Shown piece after piece: positions 27,839-35,997 of a DNA stretch of 35,997 nucleotides. Where the stretch lies: NCBI GenBank assembly GCA_002104985.1, contig MCGO01000309.1, forward strand, positions 1 through 35,997. Reading direction: 5' to 3'. The position numbers and the translations under genes are program-made. Source of the stretch: Rhizoclosmatium globosum. Its lineage: Eukaryota > Chytridiomycota > Chytridiomycetes > Chytridiales > Chytriomycetaceae. The stretch's first letter is position 1; the number at the start of each line of letters is the position of its first letter. The notes below the pieces were generated by a model. That model did not search any database. It was not told where the DNA came from and was given only the letters and a program-made list of their open reading frames with translations.

Positions 27839-30800
27839 TTAATATACACCTAAGTCTCTCCCACATATACCAACATTTATCTGACCATCACCCATATTTC
27901 CCCAAATCTTACCCAAGTCAACCACACCACGGGCATTCAAGTCGATATACATTTGAATCGTTCTCAAACTGGCTGCGATTCCTCCTGACTCTGACTTGTA
28001 AGCAAGTGCAGCACAGCTCGCTGAGTGTCACCTACAATCAAAGTTAGCTGGTGAATAACGTAAAGACAGTTAACTCACTGATTTCTTGTTCTTTTCATAC
28101 TTCTTCACAACCGAATCTTGACTAAACAGAGATTGTAGTACTGCAACTGAGTGAGAAGCATAGCATCCGTGTATTCTGGCTGAAGAATACCACGACACCC
28201 TGTTCTCTGCACCGTTTCCAAAAACAGCTACAGATCGAGTACGTGCACCACATTCGCGTTCATCACAGATGGTGTAACCAATCATGAATTGACGAATGTG
28301 CTCACGAACAGCGACAAGAACTTGTTGATTCAACTTCCCATTGGAATTGGAGAGAAGCATTCTGGATTCTCGCAATTCATTCCCGTCACGAAAGAAAGCT
28401 CGCCCGACTCAGAAGTCTGTATGACCAACGTCAGTCCTGAATTCCAATCTGATTCAACGAACATACCACCAATTTAACCAAACCAGGAAACTCGAAGCAT
28501 GCTGCACAAGTAGGACAGTGGATAGCAAGCTTTTCCATCGCTTAAATCTTTCTTCGTCGCTGATGGTAGACTCAAGAGTGTACATCTTTTCTTCCGCGAT
28601 TTCAGATGTATCATAGAAGTGTGAAATTTAGAAGCGTCAGGCCTGTTATTACGCTGATGAGACTGTACACGTTTATAAAAAAAACTCACCAAGACAAGCA
28701 GCGATACGAGACTGATCTGTTCCATCATTGGACTCAACAATCTCGCCAAAGGAGGAAGACTTGGTTGGCCAAGTAGTACTGATAATCTGTTTACATAGTT
28801 CAGACTAGTATGGGTAAAACCAATGCACTCACCAACTTTGAACGGCGTATCTGCCTTCTTAAGTTCCTCAGGGTGTTGTGCACGACCCGCCAATCCATTT
28901 GATTCACCCGCAACAATAACGTAAGGAACAGTATCCCAACACGAACGGCATCCCTTCTTCTTCATATTCAAAGCACTGAACATGTGGTGGTTCTTAACGT
29001 CAGAGTACTCCTCAGGATTCTTGGTCAGACCCTAATAGTATACCGTAAGCAAGAGACCAACAAGATACCAATCCGTTCGAAATTCCTCACCTTATTAATC
29101 ACAAACTTCTCCACAGGCACATCTCCATTCTTAACATCCTCACCCAACTTTGTCAAATACTCATGAATCTTGCTCAACATTTCATCACGTCCATCATCCG
29201 AGAAAATAGCACTCAACACAAACCTATCGTAAATAAAATCAGTCAGCGAGAAACTCCATTAAACTAAAAGGCCAACTCAACTCAGAAGCATCATGCGACA
29301 AATTACACCAATCTCGACGAACAACGTCCAACCCTTCTTCTCCATATTCAAAGTTGTCTTTCCATCCTTCTCCTCCACAATCAACGCCGCATACTTTTTC
29401 TTCTTGAGCAAAAGCATCTTCTTGAAGATTCCATCAATCTCGATTTCAAGCAAGCGGTATCGCTTATTGACTGCACGTTTGAACTCGTTTCCGCATTTAA
29501 TAACATCTTGCAATGTATCAGTGTTTGTGTGGATCATGATGGAATCCGTGTCTCCATAAATGACTTCGAGCTTTTCAGCAGTGGCTAAATCGACAGTTGA
29601 CTGCAAAATTTCACGACCCCGTTGAGTGACAAGCATAGCGAGGGGCTTCGCATAGAATCGGGAGTGCGTGAATCCAAGACATCCATACATGGAGTTCGCA
29701 GTCAACTTCAACGCTTGTTGACGAATGTTCAACTACATAACACAATCAACATCAAAATCTGTCAACTGGAACCTACATTACCTCAGAATACTCCGCCTCA
29801 GATAGCTTTGGATTCTTCATGAGCCCTTTAACAGCCCGACGACGTTCAACCAAAGTCGCCAACAGCTTTGGCAAGATTCCTTGCGCAACAGACGGGTCAG
29901 GGGGTTCAGGAACGGTTTCATCATCCTAAACACTCAAGTCAGTCATGCAAAGATCCACAATAAAAACGCACCATATCAGGCGGCCTTTCAACCGTCGTAA
30001 AGCAAATATTGAATTCTTGGATAATCGACGGATACAGCGAATTGAAATCAAGCATCAAAACAACTTTTCGTACAATCCCTTCTTGGGTTCAAGCACTAGA
30101 CCTCCCGCATATGCTGGCTTACGTTCGAAGAGGCTGCAGCACGAGGAGCCTCGTTTCCATCATCTAAAACGTTTGATACTTAAAAACCCCATACCTCAAA
30201 AGAGTGAAAAAAGTCATACCATCATCATCCCTCTGAACATCCACAACTTGTCGATTCTGTCTCATAGTCTTATCAGGAACGATAAACTTCTTGTTATGAA
30301 ACTCGTGTAACAACAAGAACTCGTTACGATCAGCTCTAGACCCTGCCATAATCGTTCTCGCCCTGATCCAAAACACATTACACCTCCCTCTCACACTCAA
30401 CAGAAAACCAAACTTACCACAAATTCCCCGCCAACCCAGTCAACTGCTTCGTCAACGGCAACACCTGCAGCTTCATCATCAAACTCGCACTCAACACCAA
30501 TCCGTCTCGCAATGCTTCAAAAGCCACATGAGTTGTCCCGCGTCCCAAAACATTTTCGGGATCTTGTCAACGTCAAGGTCTTGTCGCACGATTTTGAGTT
30601 GCGTGAGAGACATGTTTGTGAGCGTGTAGGATTTGGCTTTTGTCACGTATTCTTTGGCGGACATGAAGGTGTCACAGAGGATTCGGCCGGATGCTACGGT
30701 ACGTTCTTGGAAGGCTGTGTCGCCCATACCTCCGGCACCTGTTTGGAGTTTGGGCCATTTTGTTCGACGAAGGCGACCGATTTTGGACCAGGCGTCAACT

Positions 30801-33475
30801 TTGTTGGCTTTCAGACGGTGTAGGAGAATATCAAGATCGACTCCGATAAAGTTGTGACCGACAATGATATCGGGATCACTCTTGTGGATAATGGCTGTTG
30901 TAAAATAGTGAGAACACATCTCTAGATCAATGCAACGAACTCACCAATCAAGTAATTCAAGAGCCCTTTCTCATTCGGCAGAATCTCAATCGACCGTCCG
31001 CTCTTTTTCGCATTTGAAACAAGCTCTTTCAATCCAAGTGGCATAGGAACGTCCGTCAAGGGCCGAATAACGGAGTACGATAATGGAACGCTTGGTGGCG
31101 ATGTACCATCAATTGAAACTAACAGAAGTCATAAGCAACACGAGAACACATCATGCTCATACCATTATTATAAACCATAGCACACGCAACGACAATCTCA
31201 TTGGAATTCTTTTGATGGTTCATAACAGTCCGCAAACTGATACTCATAGCCACAAAGGGTGGCGGAACACGCAACCGTGGGTTCTGCAATTCTTCAATCT
31301 GAGAATCCGTCAACGGTTTCACATTCTTTGGACTGTTGATTATGAGTTCAAGCTTGGCCCAAGAAATCTGTATTCAAGTGAAGTGAGTGACAAAGGTCAG
31401 TGGTGAAGGTGTTCTTACATTCTGCCGACTCAACACTGGATTCCGAATCTCCAACCAACAAGGCCCATAATTTTACGCTTAATGATGAAATTCTCCAACG
31501 CGCTCGTATTTGTTCCGAAAATGTGACTGAAACAACACCCGTAGTGTCCGATGGAATAGGATGGTCTTTCAAAGTCGTTCAGCTTCACATTTAATCCAAC
31601 TCAAACACTCACACTTATACGAATACGCGACTTTTAAGTAATCACTCTCAACAGGAATACCAGGCAACTCAAACGCATACTTTCTCGACACTGGCCGCGA
31701 TTTATGTTCCTTGACCCCAAATTTCGATCGCACATTATCAAATTCTTCATACACGTCCGCCATAGACACATCAATATCAGTATCCTGTCCACCAACACGT
31801 TTCTTCAACCGCGGAAGCACAAACAGAACTCGATCAATCCCGTTGACGGTGATACAACAACTGACAAACTTTTGTTCCGTCTTGTTGTAAACCTAAACGA
31901 AAAAATAAAAACGTCAGCCTGTTTTTGAAAACCGGCGAACGAAAGACTCAATACCTTGGCAAATAGGTACACAATCCCGTCCTTTTCAAACGCGTCAAAC
32001 CAATACACAAACACTCTATCTTCTCCACCTTCCTCGAAAAAGTCTGCAGCGTTCATCGCTGAATTCAAAGCAACACTAGTACCAGTGTTCATCTGTTGAG
32101 AAGCAGCGTTCGTGTCTCCAACAGCCAAGGAATCCATAACGCTTGTCCAGCTCTTGCATCCAGCTGCAACAGTCTCGGGTTTCGTGGCATGTGCAACGAC
32201 AGGCTCGAACTTTGGAACAAATTTCGCAGAGGAAAGGAGTTTGGATTTCGAGGTGGTTGTTTCGAGTTTACGGATTGTGATTGTGGCTGTTGGAGTTGGT
32301 TTTGGGGGTTCAGACGGTGATGCATCTGTTTCCATGGGTAGTGTTGCGGCGGAGGAAGTTGGAGGAGCGTCAGTGGTAGAGGCAGGTACATCTGGAATTG
32401 GGTCATCGGGAGCTTGAGTCATTTCAGCGTCTGATTCTGCTGGTGCCTGAGTTTCCTCCGGGTCAAATGAACCAAAGTCGTCCTGACCTGGCGCCATATC
32501 TTGGTCGTCATCAGAGAGCTATATGGGTTGGGTCAGGAATGTGATAAAGAAAGAAAAAATAAATACATACCAGGTTGTCAAACGGATTCGCAAACACATC
32601 GTCACGTCGAGATGTTTGGAAGTCACCCACAATACCATCATACTTGAATTCAACCGCGTCGTGGCCACTTTCTTCAGGAAGAATGAATGCAGACTCATCT
32701 TCCTCCATTGTTTCAGCAGCAGTAGTCGCGTTGTTATCCATCTCCCCGAAAATGTCGTTCAACAAGTCCTCCTCATTCACGACTGCAACTTCCTTCTTTT
32801 TCACGACGCGCGGTTTGGTGCCTCATCAGCGTCCTTGGTTGTTGAAGTAGAAGAAGTAGCAGCGGCATGCTTAGCGGCCTGTTTGTTAAAGAAGGTTGAA
32901 ACGCGAGCCTCCTTTGCCACGCGCTTAATCTTTTCCTTCTTCTTTTTGCGCTTTCCTGTTTGATTTAAGCAAAGATAAGAAGATGTACATAGAAGGAAGA
33001 GACAGGAAAGGAATCGTACCAAATCCGTCTTCTTCAGCCTCGCTCTCGTCTCGTCGTCTCGTTCGTCATCGTTGTCGTTTCCATAGTCGTCGCCGTAGTC
33101 CGCGTAGCCCTTTCCGTCGTCGTCGACGACAAAGTCGTCTTCTTCGATTCGCTTTCGAATGTACTTTGGTAGTCTTGTTCTGACACTTCGTCAAAGAGGG
33201 TTGTGTTTGACGAGTCGTCCTAGTTAGTTAGTTCCTCGTTAGTTCCTAGCCGTGACGTGCCATTGACCCAGGGTTTAACTCAACACCTTCAAAATCTGCG
33301 ACCGAGCCAGGCCGCCCTTCCGCGCCAGTTTGAGCAGTTCGAGTTTGTTGCGCCTCTTTTGCGCCTCGCTCTGTTTGTGAGTGCCGCCACTTCGCCGAGA
33401 CCCGCGTTCGAGAAGCGCCGGTGCTTGGCCCTCGCCGAATGCGCAGAGATTGTCGTCATCGTCGTCAAAGTCCAT
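27839..33475 (-). CDS. POL1: DNA polymerase alpha catalytic subunit, many one-base frame breaks
   Basis: This is a large gene with many introns. Early exons are 33475-33287, 33219-33020, 32955-32571, 32518-31955 and from 31892. The N-terminus has the pol-alpha blocks ([40 protein letters not shown]). Then follow [24 protein letters not shown], the exonuclease-like [37 protein letters not shown], motif [16 protein letters not shown], motif [14 protein letters not shown] and motif [12 protein letters not shown]. The end has Zn-type Cys pairs ([19 protein letters not shown]) and [15 protein letters not shown]. It makes the short DNA primer with primase at origins and lagging strands. At least eight single-base losses break the frame, near 33166, 33050-33080, 32820, 31464, 30505, 30066, 29332, 28765 and several below 28220. 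No in-frame nonsense mutation interrupts the motifs. Confidence 0.95.
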
Positions 33476-33479
33476 TTGG

Positions 33480-33516
33480 TTGTTTGTTGGTTGTTTGTTG
33501 GTTGTTGGTTGTTGTT
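33480..33516. repeat. TTG-rich low-complexity run upstream of POL1
   Basis: TTGTTGG/TTGTTTG units repeat just before the POL1 start codon (CAA-rich on the coding strand). It is likely 5' leader sequence. Confidence 0.7.
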
Positions 33517-33600
33517 TGTAGGTGACTTTGAGAAGGGACTCACTTTCGGACATCACAAAAAGCATGAGTAATAAGATGAAATACTTTATTGCAATACATG

Positions 33601-34370
33601 TCATTGAATAGATACTAGAATAGATATATACAAGAATTCAGCGGTGGTGCCCTTCTTACTTGCCCTTGTTGCCTGGCATTGTCGAAACCATAAAGTCGGG
33701 TGGTGGTGCGGATCTCCTGCCAACGTCACATTCCCACTCTCAGCGTCTCCTCTCATTGGTGCACTCTTTGGAGCACTGCTCATCACTCCAGCCTCCAGTT
33801 TCCTGATTCCAGCTGACCTAGTACGAACAGTCCGCTTGACGCCTCTCTGCCGTGTCCACAACACCAACCCAACAGCAATCACAGCAACAAGACATCCAAT
33901 CACGATTCCTGCAATCATTCCAATGTTGGCGCTTCCAGAATCCGTCTGAAACACGATTTGGTTGCCACTGACGCCAGAGCCTGAATGCGAAGCAGAAGTT
34001 GTGATTGCTTTTGTAGTGACCACGGGATAGATTCCGGAACCAGGTGGCCACGCGTATCCTGTTTATCACTTTGTTAGTTCGACGCGCTTGGACAATACTG
34101 CAGGACTCACCAGCAGGCCAGCCAGGAGGAACAGGCGAACCAGGTGGAAACTTGCCCGTGAAGCCGCCAGGAGGTTGCCATCCCGCAGGAGCACCAGCTG
34201 GTGGTGGTGGAGGCCATGGGTAACCTTTGAAGCAATTCAGTCAGATGCCTTGCTTCAACTTTAAAACACAAACCAGGTGCCATCCAGCTGGAATCGGTGG
34301 CAAAGTCGTTGAGACTGTCGCGTTTCCTGTCACGGCAGTTGCGACGGGAGAAGCTGAGTTGGGTCTGCAC
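33601..34370 (-). CDS. Single-pass membrane protein with Pro-rich outer region, 5' end unresolved
   Basis: The last exon contains YAWPPGSGIYPVVTTKAITT, a Ser/Thr stretch, one TM helix (IGMIAGIVIGCLVAVIAVGLVLW) and a basic cytosolic start (TRQRGVKRTVRTRS). The preceding exon, about 34225-34111, reads YPWPPPPPAGAPAGWQPPGG and PPGSPVPPGWPAG. It is joined by an intron near 34059-34110 (GTGAGT...AACAG). Before it, an exon near 34370-34275 with a Ser/Thr-rich reading (NSASPVATAVTGNATVST) needs a one-base shift near 34280 to join. The C-terminus may also be shifted: an alternative frame ends FMVSTMPGNKGK. It is likely a cell-surface protein. The family is unknown. It is related to the plus-strand gene next to it. 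Confidence 0.5.
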
Positions 34371-34623
34371 TCATTTGTGTTGTTTCAGTGTTTAATTGAA
34401 AAAAAATAAATTTCCGACAATAAATAGACCTGCCAGCAACAGCAACTAAGCAACAAGCACGCAAAATTGTTTGAAATCAGAAAGGGTGCAAACAAAATAG
34501 CCACCGTCTTGAGATAAGCTCGTCAAATAATTTAATTCCAAAGCATAATATCACAGTCCGCTCTTCCCCCCTCCAACCTTAGCATTCCAAACTAAACAAA
34601 AAAACTGTTTCCTAAAACGAAGT

Positions 34624-35230
34624 ATGAACCAGGCGGTCGAAACGACAACTGTCCAACCAGCAGTCACAGCAGCTCCAACAGGTATCGCGTTCCCGAACAT
34701 CACCACACATTCCATTAACCAACCACTCCACCCCAGGATTCCCACTCCAACAAACGACCCAGTCCTCCTCCTCTTCGGTGCACCAGTCCACCAGGCTGGG
34801 CCCATCGGTACAACCCACCCTCATTCCCCATTCCCTCTTCCCTAACCAAACCAAACCCCTTAGAATACCCATGGCCCCCCGGCTCAACCCACTACATCGA
34901 AACCCCCGCCGCCTACACTTACCAATCCTTCCAATCCTTCAACCGGACCTCAAACACCACATCCACAGTCGTAATCATCCTCGGCGTCGTTCTAGCCGCG
35001 CTTGTCGCGTTTGTGCGTGTGCGGTTGTGTATTCTGTCGTTGGGAAGATTTGGAGGGGAAAGGAGGGAGAGCGAGAAGAGTCTGGGAAAGCTGAGAGTCG
35101 CGTTTTTTTGAAGGTGGATGAGCTTGATGGAGAGGATGGGTGGGATTCTCGGGGGTCGTCTTTTGGTTTGATTTGGAGTTTGTTCAGTATCAGTGCCGTG
35201 CGTAAAAGAAGGATCGGGTTTTCAGTCTGT
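34624..35230 (+). CDS. Single-pass membrane protein related to its divergent neighbour, frame broken
   Basis: The first part, from ATG at 34624, is MNQAVETTTVQPAVTAAPTG followed by an Asn/Thr/Pro region. After a frame change near 34765-34785 the reading continues SPPGWAHRYNPPSFPIPSSL, LEYPWPPGSTHY, then a TM helix TVVIILGVVLAALVAFV. Another shift near 35020-35030 would join a polar, acidic tail (EREESGKAESRVFLKVDELD, GEDGWDSRGSSFGL) that ends by about 35239. The Y-P-W-P-P-G-S block and the layout match the minus-strand gene at 33601-34370, so the pair is probably an inverted duplication. It may be a surface protein. The gene is either disabled or carries assembly indels. Confidence 0.4.
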
Positions 35231-35239
35231 ATTTTATAA

Positions 35240-35997
35240 TTTTAATATTAGTTTGTAGGAATACAGTTTATGAAGTTCATTGAAGTTTGGTGAGGATTTT
35301 TAGGGAATTGTTCGCCCCAAAGTCTTTGTGTTCATCCTTTTTTGCAAATCTCCCAAGCCCGGACCACTTCCTTCAAGACAAAGGGACTTGTTCGAGAGGT
35401 GATGGTATGAAAGAATCGTGTAAATCCATACCTATCCTCCGAATCAATGATGTATCATGATACAAGACCCTCAATGTCGTTATTACACCCCGACTTACAC
35501 AAGACGTGGCCAGGATTAGCGGCAATGTCTGGTATTCTACTAACAATTTTGTCTTAATAAATTAACTTGAGTACTGTTTGGCAGATTTGACACCCACGGA
35601 CCATAAGGAATCCAAGTGAATCAATGGAGTTCAAAAGCCATAGTCCATCCAATCTTTCACCTGAAAGTAATGCAGTTGGCGTTCGAAAGAGCTGTGGCTT
35701 AACCAAGTCAATCGAAAATGTTCTTCAAGTTCTCCACCCAACTCAGACACCCATCACTCGATCCAGAATCACCAAAGCGTTATACTCGGAATACCTTGAG
35801 TTTCAGACGACGAGCCAGCATCACCAATCATAAAACTCGAAACGCCAGTCGAAACCAACATCACTCCATCAACATCAACCAAACCAACATCCACCAAACT
35901 AACCTCCAGAAATCCAACACAACATTAAAAAACCACATCAACACCCTAAAAAACACAGAACACCACCCTCCATAAAATCCAGCTTCAAATCCTGCCA
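35240..35997. other. Right end, no confident gene
   Basis: A 69-codon frame at 35624-35833 (MEFKSHSPSNLSPES...) has no recognisable motif and may be chance. The last 150 bases are low-complexity, dominated by A and C (CAACATCAACC-like units). Confidence 0.4.

Noticed and set aside
31593..31622. A 30-bp intron in POL1 (GTGAGT...GAAG)
   Set aside because: It is shorter than any convincing intron here and the phase does not match. The exon edge is left undefined because a one-base error may lie nearby.
33480..33516. A telomere-like or CRISPR-like repeat
   Set aside because: It is an irregular TTG-rich run without spacers, next to a start codon.

Overview
The window looks like nuclear DNA of a zoosporic fungus, most likely a chytrid (Chytridiomycota). 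The reasons are dense genes on both strands, many short GT-AG introns (about 36-105 bp) often with a CTAAC-like branch site, fungal housekeeping genes, an F-box/ankyrin gene, a HET-like domain gene and intron-bearing tRNA genes. No species can be named from the sequence alone.

Layout. 1-286 (-) is the edge of an ABCC-type transporter gene. 1.0-2.2 kb holds a small doubtful gene, tRNA-Thr(AGU) with a 14-nt intron, and a slightly aberrant tRNA-Pro(UGG). 2.6-6.6 kb holds a divergent pair: an F-box/ankyrin-like protein (-) and the nucleoporin NSP1 (+). 6.7-9.75 kb (-) holds a degenerate USP-like protein and a HET-like protein. 9.7-10.7 kb (+) is a single-pass membrane protein with an LEA2-like outer domain, followed by a Ser-rich hypothetical. 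12.2-13.9 kb (-) has a doubtful gene and the class II cAMP phosphodiesterase PDE1. 15.1-17.0 kb (+) is a WW-domain membrane protein paralogous to the 9.7 kb gene. 17.4-20.7 kb (+) is peroxisomal FOX2 (MFE-2) ending in a PTS1-like AKL. 21.2-21.9 kb (-) is SKP1. 22.05-23.2 kb (+) is a BMT5-like rRNA methyltransferase, followed by a small hypothetical. 24.0-25.7 kb (-) is an amino-acid permease. 25.8-27.8 kb (-) has a P-loop kinase with a frame break and two tandem related unknown genes. 27.8-33.5 kb (-) is the DNA polymerase alpha catalytic subunit POL1. 33.6-35.2 kb has two divergent single-pass, Pro/Thr-rich membrane protein genes.

The most unusual content is a tRNA cassette present twice (about 14469-14651 and 20953-21134). 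Each copy reads as two tandem tRNA-like units, each with tRNA-gene A-box and B-box sequences, but neither unit folds by itself. The 5' half of unit 1 pairs perfectly with the 3' half of unit 2, giving a tRNA-Lys(UUU). The 3' half of unit 1 pairs with the 5' half of unit 2, giving a second tRNA body in circularly permuted order nested in the Lys intron. The two copies differ by substitutions that keep the cross-pairing, and all four halves are far better conserved than the linkers between them. I read this as an interleaved, nested-permuted tRNA arrangement. I do not know of one described in fungi.

A second theme is reading-frame damage. POL1, the F-box/ankyrin gene, the kinase, the ABCC edge, the tandem unknown genes and the right-end membrane proteins carry single-base frame breaks in otherwise well-conserved coding sequence, while NSP1, PDE1, FOX2, SKP1, BMT5 and the permease are intact. 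For an essential gene such as POL1, residual assembly indels are the likeliest reason.
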